From the NCBI GenBank assembly GCA_900553155.1, contig USCM01000001.1, positions 1 to 44,237 on the forward strand: DNA of 44,237 nt. Reading direction: 5' to 3'. The DNA is from an uncultured Prevotella sp. (GTDB taxonomy: Bacteria > Bacteroidota > Bacteroidia > Bacteroidales > Bacteroidaceae). The position numbers were made by a program, and so were the translations under genes. The notes beneath the pieces were generated by a model that worked only from the letters and a program-made list of their open reading frames with translations, was not told where the DNA came from and did no database searches. Below, in pieces: positions 16,891 to 27,300 of this stretch (its first letter is position 1; each line of letters begins with the position of its first letter).

Positions 16891-18237
16891 ATGGCAAGCA
16901 AACTTTGGGAAAAAAACTTCTCTGTCAACGAAGAGATAGAGCGTTTCACTGTGGGACGCGACCGCGAACTTGACATCTACCTCGCCAAGTATGATGTGCT
17001 TGGCTCTATGGCTCACATCACTATGTTGGAGTCGATCGGACTGATGCAGAAAGACGAACTGCGACAGCTCCTCGCCGAACTTAAGAACATCTACAACGAG
17101 TGTGTGCAAGGCACTTTCGTCATCGAAGAGGGTGTGGAGGATGTACACTCGCAGGTGGAACTGATGCTTACACGCCGCCTTGGCGATATGGGCAAGAAGA
17201 TTCACTCGGGCCGCTCACGCAACGACCAGGTGCTTGTCGACCTCAAGCTCTTTACACGTCACGAGCTGCGCGAGGTGGTAGAGGCTACCGACGCGCTGTT
17301 CCGCGAACTGCAAAAGAAGAGCGAGCAGTATAAGAACGTGCTCATGCCGGGCTATACCCACCTTCAAATAGCCATGCCAAGCTCCTTCGGCTTGTGGTTT
17401 GGCGCACACGCCGAGTCGCTTGCCGACGACATGCTGTTCCTCCTCGCTGCCTACCGCATGACCAACCGCAACCCTCTCGGGTCGGCTGCCGGTTATGGCT
17501 CGTCGTTCCCGTTGAACCGCGAGATGACAACCCGTCTGCTCGGATTCGACTCTATGGACTATAACGTGGTGTACGCCCAAATGGGTCGTGGCAAGATGGA
17601 GCGCAACGTAGCCTTTGCCCTGGCATCCGTTGCGGGCACCGTGGCTAAGTTGGCTTTTGACGCCTGCATGTTCAACAGCCAGAACTTCTCGTTCGTCAAG
17701 CTGCCCAAGGAGTGCACCACCGGCTCGTCTATCATGCCGCACAAGAAGAACCCCGACGTCTTCGAGCTTATCCGCGCCAAGTCGAACAAGCTGCAAAGTC
17801 TGCCTACACAGATTCAGCTTATCATGAACAACCTGCCCACTGGCTACTTCCGCGACCTTCAAATTATAAAAGAGGTGTTCCTCCCGGCTTTTGCCGAACT
17901 AAAGGACTGCCTTGCCATGGCTGCCTACATCATCGAGCGCATCGAGGTGAACGAGCACATACTCGACAACCCTATGTACGACCCTATGTTCTCTGTAGAG
18001 GAGGTGAACCGCTTGGCTGCTGCCGGCACTCCGTTCCGCGATGCCTACAAGCAGGTGGGTATGGAGATAGAGAACGGCACATTCCATGCCGGCCACAACA
18101 TCCACCACACTCACGAAGGCTCTATCGGCAATCTGTGCAACGACAAGATTGCGGAGATTATGGACAAGACACTTGCCGAGTTCGGGTTCGAGAGAGTGGA
18201 CGAAGCTGAGCGCTCGCTGCTGGCAGCGGGCGAGTAA
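16891..18237 (+). CDS. argH: Argininosuccinate lyase
   Basis: This enzyme splits argininosuccinate into arginine and fumarate, the last step of arginine synthesis. The protein is 448 residues from the ATG at 16891 (MASKLWEKNFSVNEEIERF). An in-frame TTG at 16861 would add ten residues, but these fall in the right arm of a hairpin, so the ATG is preferred. The fumarase/aspartase superfamily landmarks are present: SGRSRNDQV, GYTHLQIAMPSS with His157, and the signature GSSIMPHKKNPD starting at residue 278. A small lipoprotein gene follows 19 bases downstream. Confidence 0.96.
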   Translation: MASKLWEKNFSVNEEIERFTVGRDRELDIYLAKYDVLGSMAHITMLESIGLMQKDELRQLLAELKNIYNECVQGTFVIEEGVEDVHSQVELMLTRRLGDMGKKIHSGRSRNDQVLVDLKLFTRHELREVVEATDALFRELQKKSEQYKNVLMPGYTHLQIAMPSSFGLWFGAHAESLADDMLFLLAAYRMTNRNPLGSAAGYGSSFPLNREMTTRLLGFDSMDYNVVYAQMGRGKMERNVAFALASVAGTVAKLAFDACMFNSQNFSFVKLPKECTTGSSIMPHKKNPDVFELIRAKSNKLQSLPTQIQLIMNNLPTGYFRDLQIIKEVFLPAFAELKDCLAMAAYIIERIEVNEHILDNPMYDPMFSVEEVNRLAAAGTPFRDAYKQVGMEIENGTFHAGHNIHHTHEGSIGNLCNDKIAEIMDKTLAEFGFERVDEAERSLLAAGE

Positions 18238-18256
18238 TTAATAGAATTATCTCCCT

Positions 18257-18829
18257 ATGACTCGATACAAATTGGCACTCCCCCTTATTGCCCTCCTCCT
18301 TTTGCTAACGCCATCCTGCTCCAAGGAGTCGTTCGACTACTCCTCCTTCCACGCCTACTTCGTATTCAACAACAGCATACACCAGAACACGGTACTGCAA
18401 ACCGCAGTAAACCCCATGTCGCCCGGTGTATTCTGCCGCATCTACGAGGTAACGCAAGGCAAGGCGGTGTACATCTACTTCGAGAGCAACCAGGGCGGCG
18501 ACCCAGCGCCGTCACAACTCAACGAATTAGAGGTTAAGCAGACAAGGATGCTTGGTCTGTACAACAAGACGGGCATAATAGTAGGCTACGGCAATTTGTC
18601 GTCTACCCCGGTGTTTTACGTCTACGACTCGCAATGCCCCAACTGCTACCGCGAGACCAACACGATGGCATACAAGCTGAATATGGGTACCAACGGCATT
18701 GCCACTTGCCCTAAGTGCAACCGCAAGTACGACCTTAACAACAACGGACTGTGTGCCAACGGCAGAAAGCTCGAGAAGTATCGTGGTAGCTGCACTGGAC
18801 CATTAGGCGTCCTAAACGTACACAACTAA
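18257..18829 (+). CDS. Lipoprotein with Rieske-like four-cysteine motif
   Basis: This 190-residue protein has a lipoprotein signal (leucine-rich core ending in LTPSC, lipid-modified Cys21). I do not recognise a named family. The C-terminal half carries QCPNC (C127, C130) and TCPKCNRKYDLNNNG (C151, C154). The run KYDLNNNGLCANG..LEKYRG resembles the end of a Rieske fold, but histidine ligands are replaced by cysteines, which would suit a zinc or rubredoxin-like site. Cys166 and Cys179 could form a disulfide. The gene lies 19 bases after argH, so is probably cotranscribed, and its last 4 bases overlap the convergent comF. Confidence 0.72.
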   Translation: MTRYKLALPLIALLLLLTPSCSKESFDYSSFHAYFVFNNSIHQNTVLQTAVNPMSPGVFCRIYEVTQGKAVYIYFESNQGGDPAPSQLNELEVKQTRMLGLYNKTGIIVGYGNLSSTPVFYVYDSQCPNCYRETNTMAYKLNMGTNGIATCPKCNRKYDLNNNGLCANGRKLEKYRGSCTGPLGVLNVHN

Positions 18830-19524
18830 TGTTTGGCGCGCCCTATTGTCAGCACGCTAACCTTGGCATCCGTATCTTTATTAATAGCCCTTATACACTC
18901 GCTTAGAGTGGCACCCGTCGTAACGATATCGTCCACCAACAGCACATGCTTGCCCATTAACACCTCTGGGCTAACCACCCCGAAAGCACCCTTGACATTA
19001 GTAGACCTCTCGCCATGGGTAAGCGAAGCCTGACTCTTGGTGTTGCGCTGGCGCAGTACGGCATCGGCACACAGCTCGATATGCAGCACCGAGCACAAGC
19101 CTAAGGCAAACTCGCGGCTTTGGTTGTAGCCTCGCTCGCGCTGCCGCTTGGGATGCAAGGGCAAAGGCACTATACAATCGATGCCGTCGAAGAACCCCGT
19201 TGGCTGCAGTTCGGCGGCTATAACCTTGCCAAAGGCGAAGGCTATGTCGGGGCGGTCGCCATACTTCAGGGCATATATGGCATCGGCATGTTTGGTGTGC
19301 GCCTCGTAGTCGATCCACGCCGCACAACGCTCCACATCAGCAACACCCCAAAACAAGCGGGCTGTAGAATTGTTCAAAGGGTCGTCAACATCCCGTCGGC
19401 GAGGCATGGCGAGGTCGCAAGAGGTGCAGAACACCCTCTCGTCAATGCCTAACCTACAACCGCAGCAAGCGCAACACTTAGGCGATACAAGGGCGAAGAG
19501 CGAACTAAGCAAGCGGCTTATCAT
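18826..19524 (-). CDS. comF: ComF family phosphoribosyltransferase-like protein
   Basis: This 232-residue protein has an N-terminal zinc-finger-like set CCACCGCRLG...CTSC (residues about 17-36) and a C-terminal phosphoribosyltransferase fold with the PRPP loop VLLVDDIVTTGATL. In other bacteria ComF/ComFC is needed for DNA uptake, helping single-stranded DNA across the inner membrane. No other competence genes are visible here, so a general DNA-processing role is also possible. It overlaps recX by 4 bases (ATGA type), showing translational coupling in a prmC-recX-comF unit. Confidence 0.88.
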   Translation of the reverse strand: MISRLLSSLFALVSPKCCACCGCRLGIDERVFCTSCDLAMPRRRDVDDPLNNSTARLFWGVADVERCAAWIDYEAHTKHADAIYALKYGDRPDIAFAFGKVIAAELQPTGFFDGIDCIVPLPLHPKRQRERGYNQSREFALGLCSVLHIELCADAVLRQRNTKSQASLTHGERSTNVKGAFGVVSPEVLMGKHVLLVDDIVTTGATLSECIRAINKDTDAKVSVLTIGRAKH

Positions 19525-20033
19525 AGGTCGTCGTCACAAGCCGGGTCCACATCATACTCGTCGGCTCCGCTTATGCAACGTCGTATGATGTCCATACCAA
19601 ATCCTCTGCCAAGGGCAAACCGTATCAGTTTGCCGTTCAACTCGTACTCGCTGTCTGCCTTAACCTGACGTTTCTTCGAGGCAAGCAGCGGCTGCAAAGC
19701 CTCCTCATAATATTCGGCAGGCACGGCATCGAGCACTCTGCCGATGATGTCGCGCGCCACTCCCTTGCGATAGAGCGCTTGCTCTATCTTGCGGCGACCC
19801 CAACGGTCGAACCTTATCTTGTCGCGAACAAAGAAACCGGCAAAGCGCTCGTCGTCAACAAAACGCTCGTCGATAAGGCGGTCGAGCACCCGCTGTGCCT
19901 CCTCCATCGGCATCGACCAACGGCGCATCTTCTCCAGCATCTCGCCAGACGAGTGTTCGGACTGGGAGCAGAGGGCGGATAGCTTAAGCAAGGCTTCTTG
20001 CTCGGACACTTGCTTTCTTGATTTCTGAAACAT
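19521..20033 (-). CDS. recX: Regulatory protein RecX
   Basis: RecX binds RecA filaments and limits their activity. The 170-residue protein shows the three-helix repeats typical of RecX: EALLKLSALCSQSEHSSGEM, a second repeat around RVLDRLIDERFVDDERFAGFFVRDKIR, and WGRRKIEQALYRKGVARDII. A variable acidic tail (DEYDVDPACDDDL) closes it. It sits between prmC (23-base gap) and comF (4-base overlap). recA is not in the window. Confidence 0.85.
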   Translation of the reverse strand: MFQKSRKQVSEQEALLKLSALCSQSEHSSGEMLEKMRRWSMPMEEAQRVLDRLIDERFVDDERFAGFFVRDKIRFDRWGRRKIEQALYRKGVARDIIGRVLDAVPAEYYEEALQPLLASKKRQVKADSEYELNGKLIRFALGRGFGMDIIRRCISGADEYDVDPACDDDL

Positions 20034-20056
20034 CTTATGTCTATTTGTTTAAATAT

Positions 20057-20896
20057 TTAACGTACAGCATCCACAAAGCGTGGCAGCCCAAAGCAATCGT
20101 CAGCCACATCGGCACAGCCCATTCCTTCGCTTTTAGTCATCGCCGCAGTAGCCTCGGCATAACGCGTGTTGCACTCGAAGAGCAGGTGTCCGTCCTCGTT
20201 CAACGCTGTCAAGGCATAACGTGTTATGGCGCGATAGAACAAGAGAGGGTCGGCGTCGGGAACAAAGAGGGCTGTCGACGGCTCGTGGTCGAGCACATTG
20301 GCATCCATATCCACACGCTCGCTGTCGCAGATATACGGCGGATTGCTAACGATGATGTCCCAACGCTCGGCACCTGCCTCTGCCGAGAGGGCGTCACGAC
20401 GGCACAACCTTACATCTGCCTCAAGCTCCTTGGCATTGGCAGCGGCAATGGCGAGGGCGTCATCCGATATGTCCCAAGCCTCAACGTATGCCTCGGGCAG
20501 CGCCTTCTTGATGCTTATGGCTATGCAGCCGCTACCCGTTCCGATGTCGAGGATGCGCAGCTGTCTGCCACCGGCTGCCTTGGCTATAGCCACCGCTCTG
20601 TCCACAAGCCACTCGGTCTCGGGGCGAGGGATGAGCACACCCGTCTGCACACCAAAGCGATGGCAGCAGAACCATGCCCAGCCAAGCACATACTGTATAG
20701 GCTCTTGATGCTCCAGTCGGCTCACGGCTTGCTCAAGCCACTCTACATCGGCAGCCGGAAGCTGCTCTACCCCACCGCACAATATATCGGCAAGCGACAT
20801 GTCGAACTTCTCCTCAAGCAACATCCGGGCTATAGCCTTAGCCTCGCCCTGCTCGTTGACGGCAGTAAGGCGACGCCATATTTCTTCGTATGTCAT
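20057..20896 (-). CDS. prmC: Peptide chain release factor N5-glutamine methyltransferase
   Basis: This enzyme methylates the glutamine of the GGQ motif in release factors RF1 and RF2, using S-adenosylmethionine. From the ATG at 20896 (MTYEEIWRRL) it is 279 residues, close to the usual size. It shows an N-terminal helical domain, the SAM-binding ILDIGTGSGCIAISI, and the catalytic NPPY at about 185-188. A longer frame from 20929 is open, but its first codons lie in the terminator of the tRNA unit, so the shorter start is preferred. First gene of a prmC-recX-comF run. Confidence 0.93.
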   Translation of the reverse strand: MTYEEIWRRLTAVNEQGEAKAIARMLLEEKFDMSLADILCGGVEQLPAADVEWLEQAVSRLEHQEPIQYVLGWAWFCCHRFGVQTGVLIPRPETEWLVDRAVAIAKAAGGRQLRILDIGTGSGCIAISIKKALPEAYVEAWDISDDALAIAAANAKELEADVRLCRRDALSAEAGAERWDIIVSNPPYICDSERVDMDANVLDHEPSTALFVPDADPLLFYRAITRYALTALNEDGHLLFECNTRYAEATAAMTKSEGMGCADVADDCFGLPRFVDAVR

Positions 20897-20910
20897 AAAC
20901 GTATGTATAC

Positions 20911-20941
20911 AAAAAAAGTGAACATCCATCGAATGTCCACT
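20911..20941 (-). terminator. Terminator of the tRNA-Gly/tRNA-Leu transcript
   Basis: On the minus strand AGTGGACAT (20941-20933) pairs with ATGTTCACT (20925-20917, one G-U pair) across a 7-base loop, followed by six further T's. It lies 22 bases past tRNA-Leu and 15 bases before the prmC ATG. Confidence 0.8.
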
Positions 20942-20962
20942 CTACCTTATTAATAATATATG

Positions 20963-21048
20963 TGCCGCGAGCGGGACTCGAACCCGCACAGCCATTACTG
21001 GCCAAGGGATTTTAAGTCCCTCGTGTCTACCAATTCCACCATTGCGGC
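20963..21048 (-). tRNA. tRNA-Leu (anticodon TAA)
   Basis: An 86-base tRNA with acceptor GCCGCAA pairing TCGCGGC (one A-C mismatch), a leucine-type long variable arm, the anticodon loop CTTAAAA (anticodon TAA, reading UUA) and a T arm GCGGG TTCGAGT CCCGC. CCA is not encoded. Confidence 0.95.
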
Positions 21049-21145
21049 GACCTTATCGTTGTTCGTCTTGGTTTTAATATGGCTTAAATAAAAAAACGGC
21101 AGCATCTCTGCCACCTATCTTTAAAACCATTACCAATATGAAAAG

Positions 21146-21218
21146 AGCGGCAAACGAGACTTGAACTCGCGACCCCAACCTTGGCAAGGTTGTGCTCTAC
21201 CAACTGAGCTATTGCCGC
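21146..21218 (-). tRNA. tRNA-Gly (anticodon GCC)
   Basis: A 73-base tRNA with acceptor GCGGCAA pairing TTGCCGC, D arm with AGCTCAGTTGGTAGAGC, anticodon stem CAACC/GGTTG with loop TTGCCAA (anticodon GCC), and T-loop TTCAAGT. CCA is not encoded. It is transcribed just before tRNA-Leu. Confidence 0.96.
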
Positions 21219-21238
21219 ATATCGCTTTATTGCGGGTG

Positions 21239-21268
21239 CAAAGGTACAAAATTATTTTGTAACGCCAA
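21239..21268 (-). promoter_or_regulatory. Promoter of the tRNA-Gly/tRNA-Leu unit
   Basis: On the minus strand TTG (21268-21266), 19 bases, then TACCTTTG (21246-21239). Start near 21232, 14 bases before the tRNA-Gly 5' end. Confidence 0.7.
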
Positions 21269-21299
21269 CATATTTGACGATAAATTTTAAGTCAACAAG

Positions 21300-21339
21300 A
21301 AAAAAAGTGGGAGATACGGATATTGCCGTATCTCCCACT
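21300..21339 (-). terminator. Terminator after the giant protease gene
   Basis: A perfect 14-base stem, AGTGGGAGATACGG and its complement (21339-21326 with 21319-21306), has a 6-base loop and a run of T on the minus strand (21305-21300). It lies 50 bases past the stop codon. Confidence 0.9.
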
Positions 21340-21388
21340 CTACATTATATTCAGCCTGCAAGCAAGCTTTATTGTCTTCTACAAAACC

Positions 21389-24300
21389 TTACTTTACAAA
21401 CTTCACTGTTGTCGACTCGCCATCGAGCACAGCGTTGAGAGTGTATACACCCTGGCCACTGTTGGCAATGTCGATAGTGATAGTGTCGCCTGCATGCAGG
21501 TTCTTGGCTGTCTTCTTGGCAATGAGCTTGCCTGCAGCGTCGTATACATAGACAACAGCCTCAGCCACATTAGCGTTGACCTTGACACCGATTGTGCCGT
21601 TGTCGCCGTCGGTGCTTACAGTGATGTCGCCGTTGTCGGAACCTACACCGCTAATGCCGGTAGCATCAACAACGTTGACCATAACCTTCTGTGGTGTAGC
21701 ATCACCATTGCTGTCGGTTGCTGTTACATTGAGAGAGGTCTTGCCTACCTTCTTGGCGCTGATGATGAAGCCCTCGTCAGAGCTGAAGACTGCAGCTACC
21801 TTGGTGTTGGCTGCGTACACACTACCAGTGAACTTGTCGCCATCAGGATCGTTGAAGAGCGATGCGTAGGTAATGGTAGCCGACTGCTCGCCTACTCCAA
21901 GTGTAATCTCTGTCTGTCCAACAAACTCAGGAGCGCGGTTCTTGAACACAACGTTGTAGTTGACGGTAGCGCTTGAAGCATTGTTGCTTGCGTCGGTTGC
22001 ATTAACGACGATAGCACCGCTGCCTACATGGTCGTAGCCATACTCAGGAACAACATTAAGTGTAGCCTGGAGCTGCTTGCCTGCCGGAACGCTAAACACG
22101 CCATTCTCAAAGGTTACGCCGTCTGCCTCGTTGTAAGAAGCTACGGTGGTGTAAGCCTTGCTGTCCTCGAACGATACGCTGAATGCCTCGTCCTCAGGCT
22201 CGCTTACGTTAAGCTCAACATTGGTGCTCTCGCCCTGGTTGGCTGCCACAATACCCTCCGGAACCTCTATAGCAGGAGCCGCGTTGCGGTCGAGATAGAT
22301 GTGATAGTTCACAGTGGCGTTTTCCGGGTCGTTGCTCTTGACAACAAGAGTAGCCTTGTTGTTCTTGGCAAAGTAAGCGCTCTTTGCATTGATCTGGAAG
22401 TTGATTGGCAATGATGCGTTTGCCTCCAACACACCCTCCTTCTGCTCGTTGAGCAGCTTGATCCAAGGCTCGCCCTTCTCGTGCTCAACACAAGTCATAA
22501 AGTAGCCGAATGCACCGTAGCTGTATGCGTTGTCGTACAGATTCTCGATGTCTACCCAGCCACCGAGCGACTTGAGGTGAGCCATATAGCGGTTGGGCTC
22601 AATATTGCCGTCCTTTGTAGCCATAAGTGCAGACGACTTGTAGCCTGCAGGATACTTAAGCACTACGTAGAATGTATCGGCAGGGTTGATGTATACAGGG
22701 TTGTCGAACTTAAGCATACGCGGCACGCCCATGTATCCACGGTCTGTCTCTTCCTCCTTATCGACGTGAAGCTTGCCGTGACCGATTGTACGTTCGGTAG
22801 CAGTGACGTCGTTGCCGAGGATTACAGAAGCCTCGATGTCCACATTTTCAAGATTGCCCACGGTGCCCACGAAGTAGAGGTGGGTGAGGTTGAAGCCTTC
22901 GGCTGGTGCCTCATAACGTGTGGCAGCATAGAAGTTCTCGTCGAGTGCGCTTTCGCCAGTACCCATAATGGCTGCCTGAGCATTTTTTACTGGGTTGAGT
23001 ACCGGGTAGTAGAGCATGTTGTCCTCAACACCCGTTGGCACGTCGTATATAAACTTCTGGTCGTCCTTAACCTTCTTTATGCCGAGAGCCTTGAAGAAGT
23101 TCTTGCCCTGGAGACGTGCTACACATGTCTCGGTGAACTGCTTGGCAGCCGCCTTAGAAGGAGTAGAGATGACGTTGAGAGTCTGCAACATTCCGTAGTC
23201 AAAGTCGTCGTTGTTGCCTGTCTGCTCGTCGCGGCCCGAAGGCTCAAGACGCAGAGAGTACTTAAGCTTATATCCGCCTTCGTTGAGCATCTTTACAGAA
23301 GTCTCGCCGGTATAGTCGCTTGACACATTATTAATATGCAGCTCGTCCTGGTCGAACGATACGACAGGAGCCTTTGTAATATTAACCTTGATTGTGCCCT
23401 GGACTTCCTCGTTCTCAAGTCCGCTTACAGTAAAGAGGATAGGATAATCCTTCTGACGCACTTTGCTTACGTCGTAGAGAGAGATGCGGAACTTAACCGG
23501 CTCCTTGCCTACAGTGATAGGAGCCATCATGCCCTGCTGGTATTGTATCCAAGCCTTTGTTGTAGAGGCATCGGTAAGGCTTACGCCCCAAGGATTATCG
23601 TCTGGGAATCCAGGCTCTCCGCCACCGCCACTGTTGGCATCGGTGTATACCTCAAGCAAACCTTCTGGCATTGCCATTAGGTCGTCAGGATCGGATACGG
23701 CAAACAGCTCTGAAGCCACATCGTCGATAGTGAAGGCCTTTGAGCCCTTGTTCTCTATCTGGAACTCGTGGTATACCGGCTCCATTGGATACGGATTTAC
23801 CACCTGCTCTACGTTGATGTCTGTCGGGAATACTGGCTCGGCAGCACCTGTGATGTTGAGAGCAACGGGGAGCTTGACACTCTCCTTGGCAGGAGCGTTG
23901 GTCTTAAGGCTCAGCTCATAGTTGTATTCGTCGGCAAGCTTGTCGGCCAACAGCTCGATAGGCAGAGTTGCGCTCTTGCCCGGAGCCACCACATAGTTCT
24001 TGTACGGAGTAAACTCGAGAGCGTTGCCCGGGTTGATGTACATATCCGACGGAGTGATACCGCGTGTCTCGGTGTGGTCCATGATACCGCAGAGGCCGAA
24101 TACGCCAATCTGCATACCGTTAGGATCGAGGTCGTACTGGAACTTGAACGAGCCATCCTTGCGCAGGATAACCTGGAAGTTCATGCCCTGCATCATGGTG
24201 TTGCCGTAGTTCTTGTAAGACACCACTACGTCGTCTTCGTTAGCCTTATAGTATACACCGTCGACTGAAGGAGTGTTCATAGAGTGGTTGCCCCAGAACG

Positions 24301-27300
24301 GACAGATGATATTGCTGTAGAATGTCTCGGTTGTAGGCAGACTTGCAGGCGGTTCCGGGAACTGCTTGTAGTCTTCAACCGGCTTGTCGAACGATACGAA
24401 ACCAGTGTTGTAGATGTACATCTCAGTGTACTTCTTGCCATAGAACGGGAACTCGAACGGCAATGTAACCTTCTTGAAGTCGGTCTTGTCGATGTAGTAA
24501 GAGTAAGGCATGTGCTCGGTGTAGTCTTCTGTGATGTCCACCCAGTTGAACGGAACGTCGAAGCCGTCGCTCTTAGAGCGGAATACATAGTCTACCTGCG
24601 ATTCGCCTTCCTCAGCCACGTCGAGCGAGCGATACCAAGTATCGGGCTCGGCATTGAATGTAAGAGGCTCGTCACCTGTATTGGTTACGGTGATGTCCTG
24701 CTTTGCATTGACGCCGTATGCGGTCTCAAGCTCAACAGCATCAGGTGTTGCGCTCCATACCGGTGTGCCGATGACGTTGCCCTTGAGAGCCACCTCGTTA
24801 GAGGTTCCGTCGGCATAGCTTATAACCAGAACGTCCTCAACGGCGCCCTTCTTTTCGGTAGGCAGTGTAACGGTGATGTCCTTGCCCTGGCCTGCAGGTA
24901 CGTCGAACGCACCCTTAACCTCGTCGGCAACGTTGAACTTGCCGTTCTTTACGCTTACGCCACTTACGTGCAGCACGTCCTTGCCGTTGTTGCTAAGGAG
25001 CACGTTGTGGTTCTGTACAGATGTCTGGAACACGCTGCCAAAGTCGACGCTCTCCACATCGGTCTTGGCTTCAGCCTTGAGGTTGTCGCCTGTGATGTTG
25101 GCCTTAAGCGCGATGTTGCTGCTTGCGTGTGCCGGGTCGTTTGTGATAACGGTGAGATAGTTGGTAAGCTCGCCTGCATAGAGGTTGTCGCCAGCCTCCA
25201 ATGTTATGGTGATGTCCTTGCTGTCGCCGTTGCCAATGTAGCCGTCGGTGCTTGAGAGGCTCTTTATCATCGACTTGGCAGGAGCCACAATCTTGATAGC
25301 GCTGCCTGTCATGATGTCGTAGTAAGGAGCATCGTAGCCCTCACTTGAAGAGTGAACCTTTGTGGCATCGGTAAAGACACAAGCGTCCTTCGCCTCGATG
25401 TCGCTCACACCTACGAAGTTGTTGCCACCGCTGCCGAACACGCCGGCTGGGTTGTAGTCGTCGTAGAATACCTCAACGCTGCCGTCAGGACACAGTGCCA
25501 TGTGGAAGCTGAGGGTTGTGGTCTCGCCGCCACCAGCTGTTGCCGGTGTAACAACGTCCTTGAACTTGACGTAGAACTTGCCGTCCTTATGTCCGTAGGT
25601 TATCTTGCTGTTGCCGCCCATATCCATCCAACCAGAGTTGGTATAGGCAGAAACATAGCCAAGACCCTCTACACATTCGCCTGTAGGAACCATACAAGAG
25701 ATGCGACCCTCGATAGGAAGCATGCTCAGTCCACCATAAGACGAGATGTATACCTGGTCGTATTCCTTGCCATAGAACGGGAACTTGAAGCCAAGCTTAA
25801 CCGCACCCGACTGCCAGTTGTTGCTGTTGAACTGGGATGTGATGTCGGTTTCGTCGGCAAGCTCGGGTGCCGGCTCGTAGTCGAAGCTATCGTCGCCGTT
25901 CACATTCGACTGGAGTGTGTAGCCGAACTTGTGTACACGTGTGGTTGAACCGTCTATCTTAGCCGAAGAGAACTTAGGGAAGACATACTGCAATGGATAC
26001 TCGCCAGTGTTCTTAAGCGTAACGGTTGCGGTTTTTGTCTCGCCACCTACCTTGAGGTCGCCGAGGTCGAACTCGCTCTTGTCAAGCTCCAAGTTGGCTG
26101 TAGCCGATGCCACACCGCGCACCACGAAGGTGTGCTTGATGTTGTTCTTGTCTATCAAGGTGATGTTGCTGGTGAAGTTGCCTGCCTTTGTTGGCTTGAA
26201 GGTCACCGGCAATGTGCCTGTAGAACGGGCTTCAATGTTCTTTGCACCCTTAGACACATTAAACTGGTCGGAAGAAGATGTGACGTTTCGAGGCGCCTGC
26301 AAGTAGCCATACGATCCGCCAAACACGCCGTAGCCGCTGTTGGTAAGCTCTACGTCGATGGTCTTAGTCTGGCCGACGAGCAGGTTGCCAAAGTCGACAA
26401 GCTGCTGGCTGTGCAGTTCAGGCTTATAACCGTTGACTGTCATCTTGAGAGCCACCTTCTGCTTAGAGTCCTTTGCCTCGTTCGACTTGACGTGGATGTT
26501 GAAGTTGTATGTGCCGTTTACGAGTTTCTGTCCGTCATTCGTGAGTGTTACTTTCTGGCTTTCGCCCGGACGAACCTCGCCGCTGATAGGCTCCGGATTG
26601 AGCACCTGGCTCCAGTCGGGGTTCTTGCTTATAGCCTGCACCGCCCATGTAAGATGGTCGGAAACAGCCTCGAAGCTTGAGCCCTTGAGCACCTCTGTGA
26701 GCTGTGTCCATGTGGCACCGTTATTTGAGCTGTAGAAGCTATACTGTGCAACGTTGTCCTGGCTGGTCTTGCCTGCACCGAGAGGGTTCTTTGCTCCTGC
26801 CGGGAACTTTGCCACTACCCAGAAGCTTGAGCCTGGGGCAAAGTAGATTTGCTCGTTCAAGGCAATGTCGTAGTCGTATGCCCATATAGAATAGTCGACC
26901 TTCTGAAGCAGACTGGCGGTAGAGATTGAGCGCGAACCGTCGTAAATCTCGATAACAGGGTCTACACCGTTCTGTCCCTGGAACTTCAAGGATGTGAGGT
27001 TGAAGCCGTTAGGATACTGCTTCTTGTCTACATAGAAGTACTGAGCCATGGCGTTAGGCAGCTTGGTATCGCTCTCGCCAATGTAGCTGTACAACTGCTT
27101 GCTGAAGGTCATTATGCTTGGCCAGTCCTTGGCAAGATAGTCGGATGTAGCCACAGCGTTGCTCTTGGCAACTGTTGGAGCCACTGTGCCGCTGAACGGA
27201 ACAACCTGACCCGGCGACGGCTTCTCGGCACGCGCCTTGGTAGACATGATTGCTTTAGTGGTGGCAGCTGTAAGCTCGTACTTAAGCATACCCTTGCCCT

